Below, in pieces: positions 23,251-30,943 of a DNA stretch of 39,874 bases. Source of the DNA: Clostridia bacterium (GTDB lineage: Bacteria > Bacillota > Clostridia > Christensenellales > Aristaeellaceae); contig JAFROK010000002.1 in NCBI GenBank assembly GCA_017429695.1, forward strand, positions 1 to 39,874, given 5' to 3'. The position numbers were made by a program, and so were the translations under genes. The first letter of the stretch is position 1, and each line of letters starts with the position of its first letter. The notes beneath the pieces are model-generated. The model was not told the DNA's origin and searched no databases. It saw only the letters and a list, made by a program, of their open reading frames with translations.

Positions 23251-23817
23251 TCAGATGCCGAGGATCCGGGCGGCTTTGAGGACGGCCACCTGGGTTTTGG
23301 CATCGGAGATTTTGCCTTCCATGACATCCTGCACCAGGTCCTTCAGGGGGACGGCATAGATATCCAGGAATTCATCGGCATCCAGGTCCTGGGCGCCTTT
23401 ATGGAGGCCCCGGGCGAGGTACATGGTGATGTATTCGTCGGAATAGGCTGGGGCGGGATGGAAGTCGCCGATTTCGGTCCAGGAGTCGGCGGTGTAGCCG
23501 GTTTCCTCCCGGAGCTCCCGCTGAATGGCGGAGAGGCGGTTTTCATCCGGGGCGTCGAGCTTGCCGGCGGGGATTTCGAGGATGACCCGGTCCAGCGGGT
23601 AGCGATACTGGCGCTCCATGATGACATCGCCGTTATCCAGGACGGGGATGACGCAGACGGCGCCGATATGGCGGATGACTTCGCGGACGGTGAGGCTGCC
23701 GTTGGGCAGGGCGACCCGGTCGCGCCTGACGTGGAGGATGACGCCGTCGAAGATGTCTTCAGAAGAGAGCTTCGTTTCGCGAAGACGCTTGTTTTCCCGG
23801 TCAATGTCCCAGTGCAT
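23251..23817 (-). CDS. Nudix hydrolase, ADP-ribose pyrophosphatase type
   Basis: The 188-residue enzyme is of the NudF/YqkG kind, which splits ADP-ribose to AMP and ribose-5-phosphate. The Nudix box reads GKLDAPDE, NRLSAIQ, RELREETGY. Its catalytic REXXEE core is intact, but there is one extra residue between the first Gly and the first Glu compared with GX5E. The N-terminal strands, with REVIRHIGAV and ERQYRYPLDRVILEIPAG, match ADP-ribose-specific members. It lies 22 nt downstream of alaS on the same strand, so the two are probably co-transcribed. AAAGGA sits 7 nt before the ATG. Confidence 0.9.
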   Translation of the reverse strand: MHWDIDRENKRLRETKLSSEDIFDGVILHVRRDRVALPNGSLTVREVIRHIGAVCVIPVLDNGDVIMERQYRYPLDRVILEIPAGKLDAPDENRLSAIQRELREETGYTADSWTEIGDFHPAPAYSDEYITMYLARGLHKGAQDLDADEFLDIYAVPLKDLVQDVMEGKISDAKTQVAVLKAARILGI

Positions 23818-23839
23818 AGGGAAATCCTTTCTATGGGGG

Positions 23840-25675
23840 TTACTGCTTCGGTGCGATGGTAGCCTTGATGCGGCGGACGCCGGCTGAAGAGGATTCTTCC
23901 TTGCGGATTTTGAAGGAGCCCAGGTCGCCGGTGTTTTTGGCGTGGGGGCCGCCGCAGATTTCGAAGGAATAATCGCCCATCTTATAGGTGCGGACGGTTT
24001 CGCCGTACTTGCTTTCGAAGAGGCCGATGGCGCCCTTTGCCTTGGCTTCCGGAACGGTCATTTCCTCGCAGACCACGGGGACCTTCGCATCGATGGCGAC
24101 GTTGACCAGGCGTTCGACCTCCTGGATTTCCTCGGGGGTCATTTTACGGCCGAAGCTGAAGTCGAACCGGAGGCGCTCGGTGGTGATGTTGGAGCCCTTC
24201 TGGGCCACTTCGTCGCCCAGGACCTTGCGCAGGGCTGCGTGGAGCAGGTGGGTCGCGGTATGCAGCTTCGCGGTTTCCTCATTCTGCTCGGTGAGGCCGC
24301 CCTTGGCAGCGCCTTCCTGCTTGCTGATGGCCTGGTGCTCCTTGAAGGCTTCGGCAAAGCCCTTGGCATCCACGGTCAGGCCTTCTTCAGCGGCCAGCTC
24401 TTCGGTGAGCTCCAGCGGGAAGCCGTAGGTATCGTAAAGGCGGAAGGCCTGCTTGCCGCTGATTTCGGTTTCCGGCTGATAGGACGGATCCTTCTGGGCC
24501 ATGAACTCATTCTTGCGGCGGATGCCGGAGATGCACTTGGTGAACTCCTTCATGCCGGTGGCCAGGGTGGCTTCGAAGCGGGCGGCTTCCTTCATGATTT
24601 CATCCAGGATATAGGCTTCCTTTTCCACGAGAAGCGGATAGGCTTCGTCGTAAATCTGCTCGATGAAGATTTTGCTGACTTCGGCCAGGACGGCGGATTC
24701 CAGGCCCAGCTGCCGCGTATAACGGATGGCGCGGCGGAGCAGGCGGCGCAGGATGTAGCCGGCGCCGACGTTGGAGGGCAGGATGCCGTTGACATCGCCG
24801 ATGAGCATGGTGGAGGTGCGGATATGGTCCGCTACGATACGCATGGCCTTCTGCGCGTCGGGATCGTTATCGTAGCTGCGGCCGGATTTCTCCTCCAGGT
24901 GCTTGATGACGGGGAGGAAGAGGTCGGTCTTGTAACCGTCGGTGAGGCCGTTGAGGAAGGCCAGCATCCGGTCCAGGCCGAAGCCGGTATCCACGTTTTT
25001 ATTGGCCAGGGGGGCATAGCCGTCCGCATTCTTGACATACTGCATATAGACGTCGTTGCCGATTTCCACATACCGTCCGCAGCCGCAGGCCGGGCCGCAG
25101 TTGGGGCCGCAGGGCTTGTTATGGCGGGGATAGAACCATTCGTTATCCGGGCCGCAGGGGGTGCCGGTGGTGCCTTCCAGTTCCCACCAGTTATCGGACT
25201 TGGGCAGGTAGAAGATATGCTCCGGCTTGATGCCGACTTCCTTGAGGAGGTTGGCGGTTTCTTCATCCCGGGGAGCGGCGTCGTTGCCTTCGAAGACAGT
25301 GGAGCAGATTTCATTGCCGTCCAGGCCGAAGACTTTGGTCAGCAGGTCGTAAGACCAGCGGGTCTTTTCCTTTTTGAAATAATCGCCCAGGGACCAGTTG
25401 CCCATCATCTCAAAGAAGGTGAAATGGGTCGGGTCGCCGACGGATTCGATATCCACGGTGCGGACGCAGCCCTGCACGTTGCACAGGCGCTTCTTTCCGG
25501 AGGGATGATCCTTGCCCAGGAGATAGGGCATGAGCGGCTGCATGCCGGCCACGTTGAACATGACGCCGGTGGTTCCGTCCCCGATGAGGGAGACGGCGCC
25601 GATATTGATATGTTCCCGTTCCTCATAGAAACGGATCCAGGCATTTCTCAGTTCCTTGGAAGAGATTCCTTTCAT
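23840..25675 (-). CDS. alaS: Alanyl-tRNA synthetase, short form without C-Ala domain
   Basis: This 611-residue enzyme charges tRNA-Ala. The class II catalytic core, with MFNVAGMQPLMPYLLG and GYILRRLLRRAIRYTRQLG, is complete. The editing domain has its zinc/catalytic motifs HTATH (472-476) and CGGPH (574-578). The protein stops soon after, at VRRIKATIAPKQ. Usual bacterial AlaRS continues for some 250 residues with a coiled coil and the C-Ala domain; none is encoded here and no fragment follows in the 22 nt before the Nudix gene. ATG at 25675 is chosen because AAGGAG is 10 nt upstream; a TTG at 25684 would be only 1 nt from it. A strong promoter precedes it. Confidence 0.93.
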   Translation of the reverse strand: MKGISSKELRNAWIRFYEEREHINIGAVSLIGDGTTGVMFNVAGMQPLMPYLLGKDHPSGKKRLCNVQGCVRTVDIESVGDPTHFTFFEMMGNWSLGDYFKKEKTRWSYDLLTKVFGLDGNEICSTVFEGNDAAPRDEETANLLKEVGIKPEHIFYLPKSDNWWELEGTTGTPCGPDNEWFYPRHNKPCGPNCGPACGCGRYVEIGNDVYMQYVKNADGYAPLANKNVDTGFGLDRMLAFLNGLTDGYKTDLFLPVIKHLEEKSGRSYDNDPDAQKAMRIVADHIRTSTMLIGDVNGILPSNVGAGYILRRLLRRAIRYTRQLGLESAVLAEVSKIFIEQIYDEAYPLLVEKEAYILDEIMKEAARFEATLATGMKEFTKCISGIRRKNEFMAQKDPSYQPETEISGKQAFRLYDTYGFPLELTEELAAEEGLTVDAKGFAEAFKEHQAISKQEGAAKGGLTEQNEETAKLHTATHLLHAALRKVLGDEVAQKGSNITTERLRFDFSFGRKMTPEEIQEVERLVNVAIDAKVPVVCEEMTVPEAKAKGAIGLFESKYGETVRTYKMGDYSFEICGGPHAKNTGDLGSFKIRKEESSSAGVRRIKATIAPKQ

Positions 25676-25730
25676 AAGACGCAAACTCCTTTACAATCAA
25701 GACTTGAACGGCTTGCAGATGTACCCGGAC

Positions 25731-25759
25731 ATTATAACAAAACGTTTGGTTGATTGCAA
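25731..25759 (-). promoter_or_regulatory. Promoter of alaS, overlapping the ftsY promoter region
   Basis: On the minus strand: TTGCAA (25754-25759), 17 nt, TATAAT (25731-25736). On the plus strand a weaker TTGATT (25750-25755), 18 nt, TAAACT (25774-25779) may drive ftsY from the same DNA. No T-box leader is present in front of alaS. Confidence 0.7.
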
Positions 25760-25850
25760 CGGGGTACATGTGGTAAACTATAAGGCAGTTTATCCGGATT
25801 CTTCCCCGGGACGAAACGGAGCGGAGAATCCTTTTTTACGGAGGTTCGGC

Positions 25851-26765
25851 ATGAGCGAAGAGAAAAAGAAAGGCCTGTTTGCCCGGCTGCGGGAAGGACT
25901 GAGCAAGACCCGGGGCAACATGACCGAGAAGGTTGACGAGATGGTCCGGGAGAACCGGAAGATCGACGAGGATTTTTATGAGGAGCTGGAAGACATCCTG
26001 CTGATGGCAGACTGCGGGCTGAAGGCGACGACGGTGATCATCGACGAGCTGCGGGACCGGGTGAAGGCCGGGAAGGTGAAGGACGCGGCGCAGGCCCGGG
26101 AAATGCTGAAGGAGATCATGGTTGAGCAGATGAACATTCCGCGGCCGCCGCTGAAGTGGCCGATGGTGATGCTGCTGGTGGGCGTGAACGGCGTCGGGAA
26201 GACGACGACCATCGGGAAGCTGGCGCTGCGGTTCCAGTCCATCGGGCGGAAGGTGATGCTGTGCGCCGGGGATACGTTCCGGGCGGCAGCGGCGGAGCAG
26301 CTGACCGTATGGGCGGAGCGGGCCCGGGTGCCGATTGTGAAGCACGCGGAAGGCGCGGATCCGGCGGCGGTTGTGTTTGACGCGATCAAGTCGGCCAAGG
26401 CGCAGCAGGCGGATTTGTTGATTATTGATACGGCCGGGCGGCTGCATAACAAGAAGAACCTGATGGACGAGCTGAGCAAGATGCGCCGGGTGATTGACCG
26501 GGAGTATCCGGAGGCGGATACGCGGTGCATTCTGGTTCTGGACGCGACGACCGGGCAGAACGGGCTGAACCAGGCGCGGGCTTTTAAGGAAGTGGCGGAG
26601 ATTAACGGGATTATCCTGACCAAGCTGGACGGGACCGCGAAGGGCGGGATTGCTTTGGCAATCCGGCAGGAGCTGGAGGTGCCGGTGTGGTATGTTGGGG
26701 TTGGCGAGGGAATTGATGATTTGCAGCCTTTCAACGCCAAGGACTTTGTTGAGGCTTTGTTTTAA
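25851..26765 (+). CDS. ftsY: Signal recognition particle receptor FtsY
   Basis: The 304-residue GTPase docks the signal recognition particle at the membrane. After a short basic start (EEKKKGLFARLREGLSKT) comes the helical N domain. The G domain has P-loop GVNGVGKTTT (residues 111-120), DTAGRLHNKKNLMDEL, the LDATTGQNGLNQARAF motif that separates FtsY from Ffh, TKLDGTAKGG and the closing GEGIDDLQPFN. The long acidic A domain of E. coli is absent, as usual in Firmicutes. ATG at 25851 has GGAGG 6 nt upstream. In many relatives it follows smc; here it stands between alaS and glyS. Confidence 0.96.
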   Translation: MSEEKKKGLFARLREGLSKTRGNMTEKVDEMVRENRKIDEDFYEELEDILLMADCGLKATTVIIDELRDRVKAGKVKDAAQAREMLKEIMVEQMNIPRPPLKWPMVMLLVGVNGVGKTTTIGKLALRFQSIGRKVMLCAGDTFRAAAAEQLTVWAERARVPIVKHAEGADPAAVVFDAIKSAKAQQADLLIIDTAGRLHNKKNLMDELSKMRRVIDREYPEADTRCILVLDATTGQNGLNQARAFKEVAEINGIILTKLDGTAKGGIALAIRQELEVPVWYVGVGEGIDDLQPFNAKDFVEALF

Positions 26766-26767
26766 GG

Positions 26768-26796
26768 TTGACAAACTAGGAAACGAAATTTATGAT
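26768..26796 (+). promoter_or_regulatory. Promoter of glyS
   Basis: TTGACA (26768-26773), 17 nt, TATGAT (26791-26796). It starts 3 bp after the ftsY stop, and the resulting leader is only about 30 nt, too short for a T-box. Confidence 0.8.
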
Positions 26797-26832
26797 AGGC
26801 AGGATCTGTAAAGGAATCAGGAGGAAATGACA

Positions 26833-28212
26833 ATGGCTGAACTGACCATGGACAAGCTGGTGGCACTGTGCAAGAACCGGGGATTTATTTTCGCGGGATC
26901 CGAGATTTACGGCGGACTGGCGAATACCTGGGATTACGGCCCGCTGGGCGTGGAATTCAAGAACAACGTGAAAAAGGCCTGGTGGCAGAAGTTTGTGCAG
27001 GAGAGCAAGTATAATACCGGACTGGACTGCGCGATTCTGATGAACCGCGAAGTTTGGGTGGCCAGCGGCCATGTGGGCGGTTTCAACGATCCTTTGATGG
27101 ACTGCAAAGCCTGCAAGGCGCGGTTCCGGGCGGACAAGCTGATTGAAGACTTTACCAAGGGCGAGGAGACCGGCGACGGATGGACGAACGCTGAATTGGA
27201 GAAGTTCATTGCTGAGCATGATATTGTATGCCCGGTATGCGGCAAGAAGGACTTTACCGGCATCCGGCAGTTCAACCTGATGTTCAAGACCTTTGCGGGC
27301 GTGAACGAGGACAGCGCGAACGAGATTTACCTGCGGCCGGAAACTGCCCAGGGCATCTTCGTCAACTTCCAGAACGCCATGCGGACTACCCGGAAAAAGC
27401 TGCCGGCGGGTATTGCCCAGATCGGTAAATCCTTCCGGAACGAAATTACCCCCGGAAACTTCATTTTCCGGGTGCGTGAGTTTGAGCAGATGGAGCTGGA
27501 GTTCTTCTGCAAGCCGGGCGAGGACCTGGAGTGGTTCAACTACTGGCGCGGATTCTGCAGGGACTGGCTGCTGAGCCTGGGCATTAAGGAAGAGAGCCTG
27601 CGGCTGCGGGACCATGAGCCGGAGAAGCTGGCCTTCTACTCCAAGGCTACGACGGACTTTGAATTCCTGTTCCCCTTCGGATGGGGCGAGCTGTGGGGCG
27701 TTGCGGACCGGACGGACTACGACCTGACGCAGCACCAGAACCATTCCGGCAAGAGCATGGAATACCTGGATCCGGTGACCAACGAGAAGTATATTCCTTA
27801 CTGCATTGAGCCCTCCCTGGGCGTGGACCGGGCGGTGCTGGCCTTCCTGTGCAACGCTTATGAGGAAGAGGAGCTGGAGGGCGGCGACGTCCGCACCGTG
27901 CTGCACCTGCATCCGGCCCTGGCGCCTTACAAGGCTGCCGTGCTGCCGCTGCAGAAGAACAAGCTGGGCGAACTGGCGGGCAACATCCATGCCGAACTGG
28001 CGAAGTATTTCCCGGTGGAATACGACGAGACCGGATCCATCGGCAAGCGGTACCGCCGGCAGGATGAGATCGGCACGCCGTTCAGCATCTGTGTTGACTT
28101 TGAAACCGAAGAGACCCAGAGCGTGACCATCCGCGACCGCGATACCATGCAGCAGGAGCGGGTGCCGCTGAGCGAGGTTCGGAAGTATATTGAGGATCGG
28201 ATGAGGTTCTGA
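26833..28212 (+). CDS. glyS: Glycyl-tRNA synthetase, alpha2 type
   Basis: The 459-residue class II enzyme charges tRNA-Gly. It is the single-chain dimeric type, not the alpha/beta type. Motif 1 region [19 protein letters not shown], a four-cysteine site (CKAC and CPVC) in the insertion, motif 2 [19 protein letters not shown] and motif 3 [14 protein letters not shown] are all seen. The anticodon-binding domain fills the last 110 residues. ATG at 26833 is preferred: AGGAGG (26819-26824) is 8 nt away, whereas the ATG at 26827 is only 2 nt away. It has its own promoter. A family E repeat starts directly after the stop. Confidence 0.95.
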   Translation: MAELTMDKLVALCKNRGFIFAGSEIYGGLANTWDYGPLGVEFKNNVKKAWWQKFVQESKYNTGLDCAILMNREVWVASGHVGGFNDPLMDCKACKARFRADKLIEDFTKGEETGDGWTNAELEKFIAEHDIVCPVCGKKDFTGIRQFNLMFKTFAGVNEDSANEIYLRPETAQGIFVNFQNAMRTTRKKLPAGIAQIGKSFRNEITPGNFIFRVREFEQMELEFFCKPGEDLEWFNYWRGFCRDWLLSLGIKEESLRLRDHEPEKLAFYSKATTDFEFLFPFGWGELWGVADRTDYDLTQHQNHSGKSMEYLDPVTNEKYIPYCIEPSLGVDRAVLAFLCNAYEEEELEGGDVRTVLHLHPALAPYKAAVLPLQKNKLGELAGNIHAELAKYFPVEYDETGSIGKRYRRQDEIGTPFSICVDFETEETQSVTIRDRDTMQQERVPLSEVRKYIEDRMRF

Positions 28213-28321
28213 GATTTCGCGGCTGCGGCCGCGACCAAAGGGCTTAGCGGTGCATGTGAACCGTAACCCGGAACAAGTTCCGGACGGTTCATCATCCGAT
28301 CGCCCTTTGGAAACCTTCGGG
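28213..28321 (+). repeat. Family E repeat, copy E9 with a hairpin-bearing loop
   Basis: CGCGGC-TGCG-GCCGCG, then CCAAAGGGC/GCCCTTTGG. The loop contains GAACCG/CGGTTC enclosing CCGGAAC/GTTCCGG. The outer stem bases differ from E1 (GATCCG/CGGATC) by compensatory changes. It begins at the base after the glyS stop. Confidence 0.85.
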
Positions 28322-28355
28322 CAGCAACTTTTGGGATAATCTAAGCTTAATCATT

Positions 28356-28380
28356 AAAGGGACTGTGGATTCACAGTCCC
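28356..28380 (-). terminator. Terminator of the hemZ end of the minus-strand block
   Basis: GGGACTGTG/CACAGTCCC with loop GATT (28359-28380). Read on the minus strand it is followed by TTTAAT. The U-tract is short, so efficiency is uncertain. A hairpin with the same GGGACTGT core ends secF (34948-34974). Confidence 0.55.
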
Positions 28381-28383
28381 TGA

Positions 28384-29820
28384 TTATCTTTGAAGGAAAA
28401 GGTCACGTTTGCGGGAGATCATTTCATCCACACGGGAGATGTATTCGGCGATGTTGGCTACGTTCGGGGCCCTTTCAATGTGGCCTTCGTCCTCAAAGAC
28501 GCGCTTGGAGATGCCGTCGGCACCCATGGCGAGGACGTGGGTGGTTTCCTCCATCATATCGACATTATAAAGGCAGGCATGGCCCGGGAGGGCATAGCCG
28601 GTGTTTTCCAGGTTGCCGGCCATATATTTCTGGCGATACAGGTAATAGGGCACGAGGCCCAGTTTCCGGGCGGTTTGCATGCCTTTCGCGACCATGCGGG
28701 CGGTCATTTCCCCGTCCGGCAGGGGGGCGTTCTCCAAGCTCATGCGGGAGGAGCGCTTGATGGCCAGGGTATGGACAGTGAGGCTTTCCGGGTGCAGCGC
28801 GACGGCTTCCTCTATGGTACGGGCAAAGTCCGCTTCATTCTCTCCCGGCAGGCCGGCAATGACGTCCATATTGATATGCGGGATGGATTCCTCCCGGGCC
28901 ATGGCATAGGCATCCCGGACCTGCTGCGCAGTATGGGCCCGGCCGATGACCTGCAGGGTGCGGTCGTTCATGGTCTGGGGGTTGATGGAGATGCGGGAGA
29001 TGCCCGCAGTATGAATCATGCGCAGTTTTTCCCGGGTGATGGTATCCGGGCGGCCGGCCTCGACGGTGTATTCCAGGGCGCGGGGGAAACATTCCCCGAT
29101 GAGGGCCAGGAGGCGGGCGAAGGCATCCGGAGGCAGGGCGGTGGGGGTTCCGCCGCCGACATACAGCGCACGGAGCTTGCGGCCGCTATCCCGGAGGATG
29201 CCGGCGCAGGCGCGGATCTCCTTTTCCAGGGCGTCCATATAGGGCGGCACCAGGCGGCCGGACCCGATTTCGCCGGAGGAGAAGGAACAGTAGGCACAGC
29301 GGGTAGTGCAGAAGGGAATGCCGATATACACATCCATGAAGGCGTCCCCGGGCGGGGGAAGCTGCCGCTGGACGAGGGCGATTTCCGCCAGGAGTTCCGC
29401 CTTCGGGCGGAGGACGTCAAAACGGTTGACCAGGCGGTCGACGGCTTCCTCCGGGGACAGGCCTTCCGCCAGGGCTTCGAGCATCAGGTGAGTCGGGCGG
29501 ACGCCGGTCATGCTGCCCCAGGGCGGATGAATGCCGGTGGTTTTGCGGCAGAGGTCATACAGGGTTTGCTTGCAGAGCCGGCGGGCGGCCCGGCGGCGGT
29601 GCAGGGCCTGCACCCTGGGATCCGGGTCGGAAGGAATTTCCGTGCTGTTTTCCGCGGCGGCTGTTCCGTCCGTAAAGGCAATGACATAGCGGCCGCCTTC
29701 TTCGCAGGCGGTATATGTATAACGGGGCGGATCCGTCCAGACGCTTTCGTCCATGCCAAAAAGCCGGGTGACGGTCATCAGCTCCGGCCGGATGGTTTCG
29801 AGGGCGCTGGTCAGTTCCAT
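28384..29820 (-). CDS. hemZ: HemZ-like radical SAM protein (coproporphyrinogen dehydrogenase family)
   Basis: The 478-residue protein has a distinct N-terminal region of about 160 residues, with PWGSMTGVRPTHL, as in Firmicutes HemZ. A radical SAM domain follows, with cluster cysteines C171, C175 and C178 (CTTRCAYC), YVGGGTPTAL and the HINMDVIAGLPGE segment. HemN-family enzymes oxidise coproporphyrinogen in anaerobic haem synthesis. Many relatives do other things, including haem-handling or methyl transfer, so the reaction here is not certain. It is last in the rel-dtd-MBL-hemZ run, its usual place in Clostridia. GGGAG lies 10 nt before the ATG. Confidence 0.88.
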   Translation of the reverse strand: MELTSALETIRPELMTVTRLFGMDESVWTDPPRYTYTACEEGGRYVIAFTDGTAAAENSTEIPSDPDPRVQALHRRRAARRLCKQTLYDLCRKTTGIHPPWGSMTGVRPTHLMLEALAEGLSPEEAVDRLVNRFDVLRPKAELLAEIALVQRQLPPPGDAFMDVYIGIPFCTTRCAYCSFSSGEIGSGRLVPPYMDALEKEIRACAGILRDSGRKLRALYVGGGTPTALPPDAFARLLALIGECFPRALEYTVEAGRPDTITREKLRMIHTAGISRISINPQTMNDRTLQVIGRAHTAQQVRDAYAMAREESIPHINMDVIAGLPGENEADFARTIEEAVALHPESLTVHTLAIKRSSRMSLENAPLPDGEMTARMVAKGMQTARKLGLVPYYLYRQKYMAGNLENTGYALPGHACLYNVDMMEETTHVLAMGADGISKRVFEDEGHIERAPNVANIAEYISRVDEMISRKRDLFLQR

Positions 29821-29841
29821 GGTCGCGTTGCTCCCATTTTA

Positions 29842-29892
29842 GTGATTAGTGGTTAGTGATTAGTGGGTAGTGGGTAGTGGTTAGTGATTAGT
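29842..29892 (+). repeat. Short tandem repeat of TTAGTG units
   Basis: About seven imperfect copies of a 7-8 bp unit (GTGATTA, GTGGTTA, GTGGGTA) fill the gap between hemZ and the MBL hydrolase gene. They stop 2 bp short of the MBL stop codon. Confidence 0.75.
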
Positions 29893-29894
29893 TG

Positions 29895-30461
29895 TCAGGC
29901 TGCATGGCCCGGGTGGATCGGGTATTTTTGGGCCAGGGGCATCAGGCGGCGGAGGGAGGCGAACAGGTCGTGCTCGTTTCCGCCAGGGAGGTCGGTGCGG
30001 CCCCAGCCGTGCTCAAAGAGGGTATCGCCGGTGAACAGGTGGTCCTCAATGAGGAAGCAGGAGCTGCCCGGGGTGTGGCCGGGGGTATGCAGGACCTGAA
30101 CGGTGAGGCCGGCGAGGGTGAATTCGTCGCCTTCGCGGAATTTGCCTGTGGGTTCCGGCGCGGTGAAGGGCCGCTGCAGGAGCGCCATGGAGGCGTTCAG
30201 GTCCGGGTCGGTCAGCATCGGGGCATCCAGCTCGTGAACCAGGAGGCGGGTATCTTCCTCCATCAGGCCGGAAACGGCGCCGATGTGGTCGAAATGGCCG
30301 TGGGTCAGGAGGATGGCGGCGATGTGTTTATCGCCTGCGGCCTTGCGGATGCGGCCGGCTTCTCCGCCGGGATCAATGACGAGGCAGTCATCCCGGTCTT
30401 CCCTGGAGAGGATATAGCAGCTGGTGGCCACGAGGCCGACGGTGATTTCGTTGATCTGCAT
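29895..30461 (-). CDS. Metallo-beta-lactamase-fold hydrolase, slightly short C-terminus
   Basis: The 188-residue protein is of the glyoxalase II-like MBL group. It has the metal site THGHFDH (H54, H56, D58, H59), a further His in HTPGHTPGS, the bridging Asp in FTGDTLF and the last His in HPGH. Usual relatives run about 15-20 residues past this PGH; here the chain ends at PGHAA, beside a low-complexity repeat. All metal ligands remain, so it may still work. It sits 18 nt after dtd, its standard place in clostridial rel operons. AAGGAG precedes the ATG. The substrate is unknown. Confidence 0.85.
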   Translation of the reverse strand: MQINEITVGLVATSCYILSREDRDDCLVIDPGGEAGRIRKAAGDKHIAAILLTHGHFDHIGAVSGLMEEDTRLLVHELDAPMLTDPDLNASMALLQRPFTAPEPTGKFREGDEFTLAGLTVQVLHTPGHTPGSSCFLIEDHLFTGDTLFEHGWGRTDLPGGNEHDLFASLRRLMPLAQKYPIHPGHAA

Positions 30462-30479
30462 ATTGTCTCCTTCGGAGAG

Positions 30480-30929
30480 TTAAAACGTTTTTTCGCTGTC
30501 GAGGAGGATGGTGACGGGGCCGTCGTTGATGAGGGAGACCTGCATGTCCGCGCGGAAGATGCCGGTTTCCACATGGATGCCCTTCTCCCGCCAGGCGGCG
30601 ACGAGGCGCTGGTACATCTGATTGGCCTCCTCGGGGCGGGCAGCGCGGATATAGGACGGGCGGCGGCCGCCGCGGGCATCGCCGTAGAGGGTGAACTGGG
30701 AAACGGCGAGGATGCTGCCGCCGACATCCAGGACGGAGCGGTTCATGACGCCGTTTTCGTCGTCGAAGATGCGGAGGTTGGGGACCTTATCGGTCATGTA
30801 TTTGAGGTCGGCATCGGTATCGTCGGTGGAGACGCCGATGAGGACCATGAGGCCGGGGCCTATGGCGCCGACGGTTTCATTGTTGACGGTGACGGAGGAT
30901 TCTTTGACTCTTTGGACTACACAGCGCAT
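30480..30929 (-). CDS. dtd: D-aminoacyl-tRNA deacylase
   Basis: The 149-residue enzyme removes D-amino acids (and glycine from tRNA-Ala) from mischarged tRNA. It begins [15 protein letters not shown] and carries the [17 protein letters not shown] active-site segment. The cross-subunit GPVT appears near the C-terminus as [11 protein letters not shown]. It lies 14 nt downstream of rel, as in Bacillus. A longer open frame upstream is only rel in another frame; the conserved start is the ATG at 30929. Full length for the family. Its glycine-from-tRNA-Ala activity is of interest given the short AlaRS in the same window. Confidence 0.95.
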   Translation of the reverse strand: MRCVVQRVKESSVTVNNETVGAIGPGLMVLIGVSTDDTDADLKYMTDKVPNLRIFDDENGVMNRSVLDVGGSILAVSQFTLYGDARGGRRPSYIRAARPEEANQMYQRLVAAWREKGIHVETGIFRADMQVSLINDGPVTILLDSEKTF

Positions 30930-30943
30930 TGAAAATACCTCTT

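Noticed and set aside
23942-25753. 603-codon open frame on the plus strand
   Set aside because: It is antisense to alaS, has low-complexity glycine/alanine-rich content and no family resemblance.
25656-25850. N-terminal extension of FtsY
   Set aside because: It covers the promoter region and lacks a ribosome-binding site. Conserved FtsY sequence and a good GGAGG support ATG 25851.
25676-25850. T-box leader before alaS
   Set aside because: The promoter leaves only about 50 nt of leader, and no T-box sequence or specifier hairpin is visible.
26797-26832. T-box leader before glyS
   Set aside because: The leader is only about 30 nt.
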